A DNA stretch of 64,000 nt. It comes from a virus. Under the pieces are notes generated by a model. That model did no database searches. It was not told the origin of the DNA and saw only the letters and a list, made by a program, of their open reading frames with translations. The stretch lies in the IMG/VR virus record IMGVR_UViG_3300046507_000773, positions 62,001 to 126,000 of that record; one strand, 5' to 3'. The translations under genes and the position numbers were made by a program. How positions within the stretch are numbered: position 1 is the first letter of the stretch; each line of letters starts with the position of its first letter. Below are positions 1 to 8,355 of this stretch, in pieces.

Positions 1-874
1 TCATCGGGTTCTTGTGCGACTCCATGGCAGCACGATGGCCACCACTACCCAAAGCCTGCTGGATCTTCTGTTCACGCAAGCGCTGGTTCAAGCGCGGCAC
101 GTTCAGGATAGCAGGGTTGTCGCAGACGGTGATGAACGTCTCTTGTGCTTTACCTTCGAACGCCAGGGAGAGCGTGACGTTCTGATCGATGTTCTGGTGC
201 TTGGTATAGCCACCAAAACTCTCGAGCGAAATACTCGACATCGAAGTCGGTGTCGGCGCTTCTTTAACAACCGGGCCCAGGATCGACAGCGGACGGATGT
301 TGCCTTTGTCGTCGAAATGATCCTTGATCATCTCCATCGAAATCTGGCGACCACCATTGATTACGTCGTCCAGAGTGTTCTCCGGAATAACAGCAATGGG
401 ATAAGCGCCTTCGTCGAAAATTGCTTTACCGAGGATATCGGCGAGCTTCGGCGTTATTTTATAGTCCTTTTCCAGATGGGCTTTAATCGCAGCCATCATT
501 TCGGAGGAAACCTCCGGCGGTAAGAGCCCTTCTGCCGATGTGTAATTCAGCTCGACAGTAACCATGTCTTTCGGTGCCAGGACGGAGCTCACCAGGATTT
601 GCTTGGTGCGTTTCAGGTCCGGCAATACCTGAAGGACGGTTTTAGCATCGATGATGTCTTGTGCTTTCCGCTGGCCAATTTGTTTCAACTGGCTGACATC
701 TGGGGTGTGCGGCGAAAGGTTCCCTTTGTCGTCGTACGTTGCAGAATTATTGCCACGGATTGTCTTACTCAGGATGGCCGCCATTTCCGGGTTTTGTCGC
801 GTGAGCTTCATCACCGGGAAATGTTCACCCTGGTTGGCACTCTGTAAGGCCTGTTTGAAAGTTTCACCAGCCAT
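1..874 (-). CDS. Virion structural protein, partial (portal-like candidate)
   Basis: An open frame starts at ATG 872-874 on the minus strand and runs off the left edge, giving about 290 residues. The start follows a GAGG ribosome binding site. The protein is soluble, with a PKDMVTVEL segment near residue 100, a helical region of alternating charge, and an ISLESFGG segment near residue 215. No catalytic motif is visible. It lies head to head with the structural gene at 907, with only 32 bp between. By position relative to the endolysin and tail fibres it could correspond to the phiKZ portal region (gp129), but that is an inference from gene order and length, not a recognised motif. The C-terminus is missing. 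Confidence 0.6.
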   Translation of the reverse strand, partial: MAGETFKQALQSANQGEHFPVMKLTRQNPEMAAILSKTIRGNNSATYDDKGNLSPHTPDVSQLKQIGQRKAQDIIDAKTVLQVLPDLKRTKQILVSSVLAPKDMVTVELNYTSAEGLLPPEVSSEMMAAIKAHLEKDYKITPKLADILGKAIFDEGAYPIAVIPENTLDDVINGGRQISMEMIKDHFDDKGNIRPLSILGPVVKEAPTPTSMSSISLESFGGYTKHQNIDQNVTLSLAFEGKAQETFITVCDNPAILNVPRLNQRLREQKIQQALGSGGHRAAMESHKNPM

Positions 875-906
875 TATTACAACCTCTTTAGTTTTTAGGG
901 ATAGTC

Positions 907-3339
907 GTGACTACCAACAACAGCTATCAAGACTACATGGATTCGGTGCTACAGTTGGCAGAGACGATTGTTATCAAATCGTCCGCTGCTGCTGAAGCGC
1001 TTAATCAGAAATTGGTAGAAGATTACGGGGCAAGTGTTGTTGACTCCCGCTACCCCTCTACCTGGAAGTATTACCTGAATCTTGCAGGTGAGTACCACCC
1101 CACCGATACCGTAATGACGGTCGTGTCAATGGATACATTGGAAAAAATAACTTTTTCCAAGACGAACCTCAAATTGCACCGAGCGACGGCTCGCGGCTAT
1201 GCGTTCGGTACCCGTCAATACAATTTGTTGGTATCCCAATACCCGGAACAATCTCTGCTCATCAAGGGCATCTTGAACCCGGTGGATATCGACGATGCCA
1301 TCGCAGCCGATGATGGCAAGATCCTTGGATACCCAGTAGGACTCGTAGAAGAAAACGAGTACTCCTTAATTGCCAAACTCCAGACGTGGGTAAATGGTTT
1401 TCGTGCCCGTTACGTGAACGAGCAGTTTAGTATCTCTGATTCCCTCTACACTTCATCGTGGATGGGCATCATGTACATGAACTTACCTGGCGCAATTGCA
1501 GGCTTGCGAAAGGAAGCTTGTCACACGAACGAAGCGCACAGCTACCACGTTAAACAGTACCTGGCAAGTCACGGACACCTGGACCAGTACATGGACCAGC
1601 TGACCACGAAGCAAGCTTTGTGGCTCTACCGTAACATCAGATACCTGCGCAACAACACGGGTAAGCAAGAGAACTTCGAGTGGCTCATAGAGCATATCAT
1701 GACCGAGCGTAACCTGCCCTTGGCAGAGTACAACATGCATCACGATGTCTCGGTAATGGCGGGTCACAGCGATTCGTCCATGATGCGCATGATGGCACTT
1801 GAGGCGCCGGTGGAAACTGGCTCACTCTATCCGGACATCAAATTTAAGAAGGTGCCGCTTAACCTCGGCTACAACTTGACTGACGATGATCCGGTGACGC
1901 TTGGCACCGTACTGGCGAAAGAAGATCGTTTTGCCAGGATGAACGCGAAGATCCGTTCAGTTGCACAGCCCCAGATTCAAGAGGCCATGGAGAACTCGCT
2001 CTCCAACTCGATCAAGACGAAGTTCCTCGAGTCCTCGATGGTTGACCGGAGTAACAACTCCCCGTACACGTTGGCCGACATCTTGCTCAGTCACTGGTTG
2101 TACTTGTCAGTCGAAGGAAACTATCGCGCTTTCATTGGCGTGACAAGCCCTAAAACTGGTGAGCGCATTCCACTGACGGTCAAGGATGCGTACATCTTGG
2201 TGTGGTACGCGTTCTGCCAGTCCAACGGTATCAAGATCGATACGATTCCAAAGGTTATTGCTGAGCGTGTCCAACGTCTGGATTCGCCAAGCGTCGATGA
2301 CCTGATGTCGATGGTCAGCAAGAAATACGTCTCCCGCGATATGGCCGAAGCGATTCTCGCACCGCAGCCAGTCATCGGGGACATCATCTCCACCGAAGCG
2401 TTCTATAACACCTGTCTTGAGATCTTTGACGCAGCCCAAGAGCAGCGCCGTTTGATCGCCTCGCAAGAGCATGCCAAACGTCGAGGCATGGTGTTTAACA
2501 TGGTGTCGCGGGTTTATTCCGATGCCCTCTGTACGCTCGTTGAAGATGGTGACGACGACTCGTATAAGTCCTGGTTTGCAGCCCGTAACATTGACATCGA
2601 TTCCTACTCGCAGACCGAGCTTGGTTTGCTGTATGTGAACCTCGTGCAAGAAGCAACGGGCATGAATCTGGTGACGACCAAGTCGCTCAAGGACTTGCAG
2701 TCTGCGATGGTGAGGATGCTCTCGCAGCTCTCCAGTTACAGTATTCAGATCAACGCCGACATCAACAGCTCGGATTTGCGTCTGTCTGACTGGGGCATGA
2801 TTCGTATCGGTGACGTGAAGTCGGACATGAACGACGAAGCGGCTGTCGAGATCGTGGCAACGGTTCTGAAGGCTTCGTCGCAGCTTAATGACGCAGGCGC
2901 CTTTGACGTCACGCGAGTAACACTTGGCAATGATCCAGTCGTCCAAATGAACGACCAGGTCAAGTACGACATCACAGCCAAGGTATTTGCGGGACGGGCT
3001 GATTCGGATCACGAGGGCAAGCTTAACGCTGCTCCAATTCGGATTCGTCCTATTCCGGCGCCTAAGAAGAACGCACTGGGCATCACGCCGGTGCTTGGTA
3101 TTGACCAGTACATCTTGCTGCCTGAAGAACAGCGAGTGGACTTCAATGACGTCTACGGTAACAAGTACGTGTACACCTACAAGTCCAATGGACCTGTGGT
3201 GACGCTGCCGCCGCTGTCGTCGATTGTCCCGGTCACTATCCTGAACGGCTTGACCTACGTCATTAGTGGCCCGATCCAGCAATCCGAACTGTCCAAGTCG
3301 CTGCGTAATACGTGGCTCGATGGCTTCGATAAAACCTAA
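907..3339 (+). CDS. Large virion structural protein, phiKZ-like, function unknown
   Basis: This 810-residue protein starts at GTG 907 behind AGGGAT; the next in-frame ATG (936) has no ribosome binding site. It has no signal peptide or transmembrane helix and is rich in Ser, Asp and Tyr. The N-terminal two thirds look helical, and the last 200 residues look beta-rich with Pro-Ile-Pro segments, as in baseplate or tail components. I do not recognise a named family. It is the first gene of a plus-strand run of structural genes and is followed by an inverted repeat at 3347-3376. A virion role is inferred from size, composition and neighbours. Confidence 0.7.
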   Translation: MTTNNSYQDYMDSVLQLAETIVIKSSAAAEALNQKLVEDYGASVVDSRYPSTWKYYLNLAGEYHPTDTVMTVVSMDTLEKITFSKTNLKLHRATARGYAFGTRQYNLLVSQYPEQSLLIKGILNPVDIDDAIAADDGKILGYPVGLVEENEYSLIAKLQTWVNGFRARYVNEQFSISDSLYTSSWMGIMYMNLPGAIAGLRKEACHTNEAHSYHVKQYLASHGHLDQYMDQLTTKQALWLYRNIRYLRNNTGKQENFEWLIEHIMTERNLPLAEYNMHHDVSVMAGHSDSSMMRMMALEAPVETGSLYPDIKFKKVPLNLGYNLTDDDPVTLGTVLAKEDRFARMNAKIRSVAQPQIQEAMENSLSNSIKTKFLESSMVDRSNNSPYTLADILLSHWLYLSVEGNYRAFIGVTSPKTGERIPLTVKDAYILVWYAFCQSNGIKIDTIPKVIAERVQRLDSPSVDDLMSMVSKKYVSRDMAEAILAPQPVIGDIISTEAFYNTCLEIFDAAQEQRRLIASQEHAKRRGMVFNMVSRVYSDALCTLVEDGDDDSYKSWFAARNIDIDSYSQTELGLLYVNLVQEATGMNLVTTKSLKDLQSAMVRMLSQLSSYSIQINADINSSDLRLSDWGMIRIGDVKSDMNDEAAVEIVATVLKASSQLNDAGAFDVTRVTLGNDPVVQMNDQVKYDITAKVFAGRADSDHEGKLNAAPIRIRPIPAPKKNALGITPVLGIDQYILLPEEQRVDFNDVYGNKYVYTYKSNGPVVTLPPLSSIVPVTILNGLTYVISGPIQQSELSKSLRNTWLDGFDKT

Positions 3340-3346
3340 GAAATTG

Positions 3347-3376
3347 CATGATGGTAACTTTCGAGCTACCATCATG
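3347..3376 (+). repeat. 10-bp inverted repeat between structural genes
   Basis: A perfect 10-bp stem (CATGATGGTA at 3347-3356 with TACCATCATG at 3367-3376) encloses a 10-nt loop in the gap between the genes ending at 3339 and starting at 3412. There is no T-run after it, so it is more likely an RNA-processing or stability hairpin, or an operator, than an intrinsic terminator. Confidence 0.6.
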
Positions 3377-3411
3377 TGACCCCTCTACAATCTGTTGTTA
3401 AAGGAATTACC

Positions 3412-4275
3412 ATGGAGTACATCACCCGGACCATTTATGGTGCCGCGCTGCAATCGGCGACGTTGCTGGGCAAATCCCCGAAGATCAACCCGCTGTCGAC
3501 GCTGAATACCAAGTTCGGCATCCTGGCCGACACCCTGCCCGGTGTAAATGAAATTCCGATCATGCAATATATGGCAATCGGTATCGGTGGTCACACCTAC
3601 ACCGTGGGCGGCAATGGCGTGCCGAAACCCGAACCGGTCCAGCACCGTTCGCGTGACGCATCCTGCTACAAGCCTCTGCCGTTCGTTCTGCGTGAAGCCG
3701 GTAACGACTTGTCCGACATCGATCGTCGCAAGTACGCCCTGCGCCGTGAAGAGACGCACAATGGTCTGCGTTACTTCGCCTACTACCTGCGCCGTATCGA
3801 TCTGGCAGGTGTTGACGTCGAATCGGAATACGTCACCGTTCAAGACGAGCAAGAAGTCGTCACTCCGTTCACCCCGGATTCGAGCGACCTCAATCCCCAG
3901 CCTCCGACGCTGTCCTCCACGGGTGTCAACACCGTAACTGCTGACTACCTGTCGGCTACGGCTAAGCTGACCCTGTCGCTGGACCCGACGGACGTCTCGG
4001 AACTCGTCAACGTGGCAACCGTCATGTTCAACGATCCGGACCTGGCCATCGTCTCCGAAGTTGCTCTTTGCAGCGGCGTGGACAAGCAAGCAAATTCGCC
4101 TGGTGCGGGTAACAGCCCCATCAGCTTCCTGGAAGCCATTGGCGTGCAGATCGTTTCGCACATCAACGCCTTCTATCCCCTGCGCTTTAGCCCGAACGGC
4201 GTGAACATCCTGCTCGACGCCGGCGCGACTGAACCGCTCTTTACCATTGCTGACGCGAGTGCCGTCGCAGCGTAA
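3412..4275 (+). CDS. Virion structural protein, 287 aa
   Basis: The start is ATG 3412 behind AAAGGA; an upstream extension to 3376 would run through the inverted repeat and lacks a ribosome binding site. The 287-residue product has no transmembrane helix and is rich in Thr, Val, Ser and Pro, with a Pro-rich linker near residue 165. Codon use is strongly biased to C/G-ending codons (for example CTG for Leu), which suggests high expression. It sits between a large structural gene and the resolvase gene. I do not recognise the family; a tail or head component is inferred. Confidence 0.65.
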   Translation: MEYITRTIYGAALQSATLLGKSPKINPLSTLNTKFGILADTLPGVNEIPIMQYMAIGIGGHTYTVGGNGVPKPEPVQHRSRDASCYKPLPFVLREAGNDLSDIDRRKYALRREETHNGLRYFAYYLRRIDLAGVDVESEYVTVQDEQEVVTPFTPDSSDLNPQPPTLSSTGVNTVTADYLSATAKLTLSLDPTDVSELVNVATVMFNDPDLAIVSEVALCSGVDKQANSPGAGNSPISFLEAIGVQIVSHINAFYPLRFSPNGVNILLDAGATEPLFTIADASAVAA

Positions 4276-4306
4276 AGGGTAGCGCACCTTCTTAGGAAAC
4301 TACTAG

Positions 4307-4900
4307 ATGTTGATGATGCCCAGTGGCGCATCACGTATTGCTCGTATCATCGGAATCGACCCTGGAACTAACACTTTCGGGGTCGCCGAGTTAAGCTTTG
4401 ACGTGGTGAGTCTTGAAGTAGTAAATGTGACGGCAGCTACGCTTGTGGCTGCTAAGCACACCAAGGACTTTTGGTCCAACGAGATTCATGGCGATCGGTT
4501 TAGCCGACTGTCCTGGCTCGGGGAACAGCTGCTGGAAATCTTCCACGTCTCGGACCCATTCCGCGTGGCTATTGAATCGCCTTTCTTTAGCCGTTTGCAC
4601 CCGAACGCTTTCGAGCCACTGGTAGAGACCAAATGTCTGGCACGCCGTACGCTGGCACGCTTTACCGCCTGGAAGTCGCTTCACGAATACGATCCACCCT
4701 CGGTTAAGAATGCCGTCGGTGGGAAGGGGAACGCTGACAAGAACAAAATGAAAGAACTTGTCTGCGGTCTTAACTTACCATACTCGGGCAATTGCTCGAT
4801 CAATGAACTGGACGAGCACTCGATTGACGCCATCGCCGTGGCCATCTGCGCTTTCCAGGACATGCTGGAGGAACTATGTTTGAAGCAGCAGCAATTCTGA
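4307..4900 (+). CDS. RuvC-like Holliday junction resolvase
   Basis: This 197-residue protein carries the RNase H-fold motifs of RuvC-type resolvases. They are a first-strand GIDPGTNTFG with Asp18, an AIES motif with Glu90, and a C-terminal DEHSIDAIAVA segment supplying the final acidic pair. The family cleaves four-way DNA junctions, and in large phages it resolves recombination or replication branches before packaging. The start at 4307 follows TAGGAAA; Met3 or Met4 could also be used. The 3' end overlaps the next gene by 25 bp, so the resolvase is co-transcribed with the spanin-like genes. Family assignment is confident; substrate preference is not shown by sequence. Confidence 0.85.
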   Translation: MLMMPSGASRIARIIGIDPGTNTFGVAELSFDVVSLEVVNVTAATLVAAKHTKDFWSNEIHGDRFSRLSWLGEQLLEIFHVSDPFRVAIESPFFSRLHPNAFEPLVETKCLARRTLARFTAWKSLHEYDPPSVKNAVGGKGNADKNKMKELVCGLNLPYSGNCSINELDEHSIDAIAVAICAFQDMLEELCLKQQQF

Positions 4901-5337
4901 AATCCAAGCTTTTCCAGCTTGGTGTCTTGGCGGCCTTGGTCGTCGGGACGATTTTCTTCTTTACCCACCAGGAAAAGAAGATCGACACTCTGAACCAAGA
5001 CCTGGGCGCAGCTCACGTCGTCAACGCGGTTCAGACCGATACCATCGACAAGCAGGACAAGTCCAGTAAAGTCGACGACAAGGTTGTTGCGCACGCAGCC
5101 GAGAAGCAGCAGGTCGCTGTGGAAACCACTCGTGCGCGCAAAGTCGAAACGGCAAAGAAGATCGCCGTCATCGAACAAAAGTACGAAGCCCTTCCCCAGA
5201 CGGAAGACAACACCAAAGCCGAGGTGCGCGAAAAGAGCATTACTCGGTTGGAGTCTCTCCATCAGGCCTACTGCATGACGTCACCGAATATTCAAGGATG
5301 CCCGGTGGTGGAAGATGTCACGATCACGAAGGAGTAA
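4876..5337 (+). CDS. Inner-membrane spanin-like protein (Rz-like)
   Basis: The 153-residue product has one N-terminal transmembrane segment (about residues 11-30, LFQLGVLAALVVGTIFFF). A long charged helical region rich in Lys, Glu, Val and Ala follows, with coiled-coil character, and two Cys lie near the end. This is the topology of an i-spanin: N-in, C-out, with a periplasmic coiled coil. The start at 4876 has GGAGGAA just upstream and lies within the end of the resolvase gene. The next gene encodes a lipoprotein, as expected for a two-component spanin pair that joins inner and outer membranes at lysis. Assignment rests on topology and context, as spanins share little sequence. Confidence 0.7.
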   Translation: MFEAAAILKSKLFQLGVLAALVVGTIFFFTHQEKKIDTLNQDLGAAHVVNAVQTDTIDKQDKSSKVDDKVVAHAAEKQQVAVETTRARKVETAKKIAVIEQKYEALPQTEDNTKAEVREKSITRLESLHQAYCMTSPNIQGCPVVEDVTITKE

Positions 5338-5344
5338 GATCAAA

Positions 5345-5731
5345 ATGCGTCTCTATTACACTGAACCGCCAGTGTCACCCATGGCAGCTAAAGTCATGGC
5401 CGCTATTCCGTCCATTCTCCTGGCTATCCTGATGATTCTCATCGGCGCCAGTGTTTCGGGCTGTGGCACGCAACAACCCATCGTCGTGACCAAGTACGTC
5501 TTGGAAACGCCACCGGATGCTCTGCTGCAAGACTGCCCGGCTGTGCCTCCGCCGGATGAAAGCTTGTACCTGGACAAAGGGTTCGACGGCAAGGAGCAAA
5601 TGTTCACTGATACGTTGTCCGACAACTATCAGGTCATCACCGTGTGCAACATCCACAAGTCGGAGTTGCGGGCATGGAAGAAAGATCAGATCGAGATCTA
5701 CGCTGCGAAGAACAAGCAGGGAGCAAAGTAA
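5345..5731 (+). CDS. Outer-membrane spanin-like lipoprotein (Rz1-like)
   Basis: The 128-residue product has a hydrophobic export signal (about residues 20-39) ending in a VSGC lipobox with Cys40. The mature protein is therefore predicted to be lipidated, with a small Pro-containing domain. The signal is preceded by an unusually long N-region of about 19 residues. The start at ATG 5345 is chosen because AAGGAG at 5329-5334, overlapping the previous stop, is correctly spaced. It follows the i-spanin candidate by 7 bp. Downstream, its TAA shares a base with the next ATG (TAATG). It likely pairs with the 4876 product to fuse the membranes at lysis. Confidence 0.7.
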   Translation: MRLYYTEPPVSPMAAKVMAAIPSILLAILMILIGASVSGCGTQQPIVVTKYVLETPPDALLQDCPAVPPPDESLYLDKGFDGKEQMFTDTLSDNYQVITVCNIHKSELRAWKKDQIEIYAAKNKQGAK

Positions 5732-6198
5732 TGGCTCTGCAGTATCGCATTCTGAAGGGTATTGACGACGTCAAGCCCGTCATGTCGCATTCGTCGGCGC
5801 ACACGCCACTGAACAACCTCATCGCTTCTTACATGAAGCTGGCGGTCCACGACGACAACCTTCCCAACATCACGCAGCTGACAACTGGCGCTGACTTCAA
5901 GGCCGCCATTTCGCTTCTGGACGCAGAGATCTTGATTGATCTTCTGAAAGCCTTCGTGGATGAACAGCGTACCGTTCTTCATGGCTGGCATCCAAAAGAA
6001 AGTGCTGAGAAGGTAGCTGACCGTAATCTCAAGCACTGGCTGATCAAGTTTGGCGCATTCGCTTTCTACACGACCTTCGGTGGCCTGATCTTTGCAGTGT
6101 ACCGCTCCGGCGCCATGGACAATGGCGACGTGGTCAAAGCCATCTTCAGTCGTGCAGTTGACGTGGCCAAACTGATTTTCTCAATCTCGACAAAGTAA
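5731..6198 (+). CDS. Membrane protein following the spanin pair (holin candidate)
   Basis: Translation starts at ATG 5731, one base of which belongs to the TAA of the previous gene; AGGGAG lies upstream. The product has 155 residues: a soluble helical N-terminal two thirds, then a transmembrane helix near residues 110-132 (LIKFGAFAFYTTFGGLIFAV), and a short amphipathic C-terminal helix. Its place directly behind the spanin genes suggests a lysis role such as a holin or lysis regulator. The large cytoplasmic N-domain is atypical of simple holins, however, and a second holin-like candidate lies at 13153-13536. Confidence 0.55.
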   Translation: MALQYRILKGIDDVKPVMSHSSAHTPLNNLIASYMKLAVHDDNLPNITQLTTGADFKAAISLLDAEILIDLLKAFVDEQRTVLHGWHPKESAEKVADRNLKHWLIKFGAFAFYTTFGGLIFAVYRSGAMDNGDVVKAIFSRAVDVAKLIFSISTK

Positions 6199-6207
6199 GG
6201 AAGAAGC

Positions 6208-6243
6208 ATGAAACCATACTGGATGACGCGAGGCTTTAAATGA
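6208..6243 (+). CDS. Short leader peptide overlapping the CYTH gene
   Basis: An 11-codon frame (MKPYWMTRGFK) begins at ATG 6208 behind a strong AAGGAAG site. It ends at TGA 6241-6243, which overlaps the ATG of the CYTH gene (6240-6242) in an ATGA arrangement. This geometry is typical of translational coupling or a leader peptide controlling the downstream gene. The strong site belongs to this small frame, whereas the CYTH start has only GCGAGG inside the leader. No function for the peptide itself is proposed. Confidence 0.5.
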   Translation: MKPYWMTRGFK

Positions 6244-6863
6244 GCCGCCTCGCTTTCCTGCGTGTGGCCCTCGAGGATAACTCGGACGGTCAAGCGCACC
6301 GTGAAATCGAGCACACCTTTTTTGCTCGTCTGGAAAACAAAGACCTCTTGAAAGAAGCCAAGGGGATGGAACACCAGGAGCAGTGGGAGATCCGCATCGA
6401 GAAGACGGACAAGAACGCCGTGACTGGCAAGTTCCGTGTTCGTAAGACGGTGAAGGAAGGCCAAGATCCTGAATACGTCCTGACCTGCAAAACCGCAGGC
6501 AAGGCCGAAGGCTCGATCGAAGTCGGCGTGCCGGTTTCCGAACAGATGTTCACGCAGTTCAAGATGATGGCCGAAGGTGGCATGGTCAAGGACCGCTACT
6601 TCTTCCCCGTGGAAGGTTCGGACCTCGTCTGGGAAGTGGACATGTTCCTGCGCAAGGGTTCGCAGCCGGGTTCCGGCGAGTACGAAGACTGGTGCAAGAT
6701 CGACCTGGAAGTGCCTTCGCTCGACATGGCATTGCCACCGATCCCCCAGGGCTTCTCGGAAGTCATCACGAACCCGTACGGCAAGCGTACCGAAGCGGAA
6801 GACGCCAAGGTGCTGTCCTTGTTCCACAACGAGTTCCTGACCCCGAACCCGTACCTGAAGTAA
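6240..6863 (+). CDS. CYTH-fold protein (triphosphate tunnel metalloenzyme-like)
   Basis: The 207-residue protein follows the CYTH pattern. It has an N-terminal REIEHTFFAR strand (residues 21-30), an RVRKTV segment, an LTCKT strand, a KDRYFF segment near residue 120, WEVDMF, then KIDLEVPS near residue 160. CYTH enzymes bind inorganic or nucleoside triphosphates with metal inside a beta tunnel (class IV adenylate cyclases, thiamine triphosphatases, polyphosphatases). The signature ExExK is here ExExT (residues 22-26), so the last basic residue is missing, which may alter or abolish activity. The start overlaps a leader peptide. A hairpin at 6877-6899 follows. The family call rests on motif order. 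Confidence 0.7.
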   Translation: MSRLAFLRVALEDNSDGQAHREIEHTFFARLENKDLLKEAKGMEHQEQWEIRIEKTDKNAVTGKFRVRKTVKEGQDPEYVLTCKTAGKAEGSIEVGVPVSEQMFTQFKMMAEGGMVKDRYFFPVEGSDLVWEVDMFLRKGSQPGSGEYEDWCKIDLEVPSLDMALPPIPQGFSEVITNPYGKRTEAEDAKVLSLFHNEFLTPNPYLK

Positions 6864-6876
6864 AAGCAGCATAAAA

Positions 6877-6899
6877 CCCCACCCTCACAAGGGGTGGGG
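6877..6899. terminator. GC-rich terminator hairpin with CATA/TATG flanks
   Basis: An 8-bp stem, CCCCACCC (6877-6884) with GGGTGGGG (6892-6899), has a 7-nt loop and sits 13 bp after the CYTH stop. Flanking GCATA (6869-6873) and TATGC (6903-6907) extend the inverted symmetry. It belongs to the recurring terminator family of this genome. Confidence 0.7.
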
Positions 6900-7005
6900 C
6901 AATATGCCGGAAAAGTCGATTCAAAGAAATTACAACAACATATTGTTTCCGTGAGATTGAATAAGTCTCTTTCATTAACTTCATTATGAACGGAAAATAA
7001 TCAAT

Positions 7006-7188
7006 ATGAATATCCATCAGAATGCCCAAGCTTCTTTGAATCTGGCTCGCCAGTTCTTGCAAGAAGATCGCGAAGCTTCTCGCGGTAACTCCCAGAAAGC
7101 CCATGTGAGTGGTTTTCAAGTTATGACGCCTAATCAGCGTGAACTCACCAATACGCTGCTTAACACCCTTAAAGAACTTCGCAACTAA
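7006..7188 (+). CDS. Small unknown protein, 60 aa
   Basis: A 60-residue polar protein rich in Asn, Gln and Leu, without a transmembrane helix, predicted mostly helical. It starts at ATG 7006 with only a weak GGAAAA site. It is the first gene after the terminator at 6877-6899 and opens the accessory block of small genes. The preceding 106 bp is AT-rich and likely contains its promoter. No family recognised. Confidence 0.55.
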   Translation: MNIHQNAQASLNLARQFLQEDREASRGNSQKAHVSGFQVMTPNQRELTNTLLNTLKELRN

Positions 7189-7242
7189 GTAGGACTTAGT
7201 GGCGAGGGCAAGGGTCCTCATCAGTAAGCCTTACTACCAACC

Positions 7243-7257
7243 ATCCTAAGAAGGGAT
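7243..7257 (+). promoter_or_regulatory. Hairpin pairing with the ribosome binding site of the 7264 gene
   Basis: ATCCTAAGAAGGGAT forms a small hairpin (ATCC/GGAT with an extra T-G pair) that covers the GGG of the ribosome binding site. Compared with copies at 10031-10045 and 11202-11216, the outer pair changes from T-A to A-T, which preserves pairing. Confidence 0.45.
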
Positions 7258-7263
7258 AAAATC

Positions 7264-7581
7264 ATGCGCAAACCTGAATCGAAGTTTTTGAAAATGCAAG
7301 GTCCCGAAGCTGGTCCTGTCATTCCGCCGCTGGAAGGTCTTCGGCCCTTCGCTAGCACTAACCCCACTTACCAGATCTTGCTCAGCGGTCAGCAAGCAGG
7401 TAACATCATCATCGCCAAACAGAAAGAAATCCTTCAACAACTGAAGGATGAGAAAATCTCGCACGATCAGTACGATGAATTGTTCGCCCCCTGGAAAGAG
7501 CGCTTCGAGCGCCTGATGAAAGCGCAGGACGATCTGGACAACGACGCGATTCTCGCGATCATCGAAGAGTGCAAGAAATAA
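7264..7581 (+). CDS. Unknown protein, 105 aa
   Basis: The product has a Pro-containing N-terminal 40 residues and then a highly charged helical part (Lys, Glu, Asp, Gln) that could form a coiled coil. There is no signal peptide or transmembrane segment. AGAAGGG precedes ATG 7264. It is the second gene of the small-gene cluster and ends 29 bp before the next start. No family recognised. Confidence 0.6.
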   Translation: MRKPESKFLKMQGPEAGPVIPPLEGLRPFASTNPTYQILLSGQQAGNIIIAKQKEILQQLKDEKISHDQYDELFAPWKERFERLMKAQDDLDNDAILAIIEECKK

Positions 7582-7610
7582 TCAACCCTCTTATGAAAAG
7601 AGAAGCTACC

Positions 7611-7922
7611 ATGAATAACGTCAAAGATATCATCAACCTCATCATCAACGCTTCGGTCATGTCGATCGAGGAACAACTTCTCGAGACCTACCGCCACGAG
7701 GCGGACGTCACGTTGGCCGAGATGGACAAGTGCGCTCGCGCTTACTACAAGCGCTATCCGAACCAGGAAGAGTTCGCGCACAACCAACTCAACATCATCG
7801 AGTGCAGCCTGATGGTTGAGCGCCTGATCGAGCGTAAAGAGATCATCGAATTGGACTGCTTCATCCGCGTGATGGAAAAAGAAGCCTACCGCATGCGCCT
7901 GATGACGCCCCGTCGCCGTTAA
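7611..7922 (+). CDS. Unknown charged helical protein, 103 aa
   Basis: I chose ATG 7611, which has AGAAG at proper spacing; ATG 7593 is in frame but poorly placed. The 103-residue product is strongly helical and charged, with a basic C-terminus (RMRLMTPRRR). It is followed after 15 bp by another helical small protein, consistent with a co-transcribed cluster. No family recognised. Confidence 0.6.
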   Translation: MNNVKDIINLIINASVMSIEEQLLETYRHEADVTLAEMDKCARAYYKRYPNQEEFAHNQLNIIECSLMVERLIERKEIIELDCFIRVMEKEAYRMRLMTPRRR

Positions 7923-7937
7923 TTGAAAGGAAGTATC

Positions 7938-8354
7938 ATGCTTGAGAAATTTGCAAAACTGGTTCTGAAACTTATCTGGTTCGTGAGTCTGGGTAAGGAA
8001 GAACAACCAGGCCGTGACCGTGCAGAAGCGCACGTCAGTTACATCCGCCGCTACTCGAAGGTCAACGACCTGATCGAAAAGTCGGCGCGCCTCTACATCA
8101 GCATCGCCGAGAAGGACGGCCCGAGTGTTCACAATGAGGAGTACTCGATCCTCATGCAGCGCTCCATCGCTCACAAGGCAAAGGCTCAGGAAATGCTCCA
8201 GAGTCTTGACCGCATGATGTTCAAGAAGAAGTTCGACGAAGACGACAAGCGTCGCTGCAATGAAATGATGCAGGAATTCGCAGCATCAGTCGTCGGCCTT
8301 GAACTGGTGTTCAATGCGCTGTCTGCCATGGTTCAGCGCGTGAAGGAGGGTTAA
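7938..8354 (+). CDS. Unknown helical protein, 138 aa
   Basis: It starts at ATG 7938 behind AAGGAAG (the longer frame would need a TTG start). An amphipathic or hydrophobic N-terminal stretch (residues 1-19, LEKFAKLVLKLIWFVSL) could associate with the membrane. The remainder is charged and helical. The stop lies 1 bp before the next ATG, implying coupled translation. No family recognised. Confidence 0.6.
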   Translation: MLEKFAKLVLKLIWFVSLGKEEQPGRDRAEAHVSYIRRYSKVNDLIEKSARLYISIAEKDGPSVHNEEYSILMQRSIAHKAKAQEMLQSLDRMMFKKKFDEDDKRRCNEMMQEFAASVVGLELVFNALSAMVQRVKEG

Positions 8355-8355
8355 G

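Noticed and set aside
2107-3375. Minus-strand open frame (422 codons) opposite the 810-residue structural gene
   Set aside because: No ribosome binding site, low-complexity shadow composition, and it crosses the inverted repeat after the sense gene.
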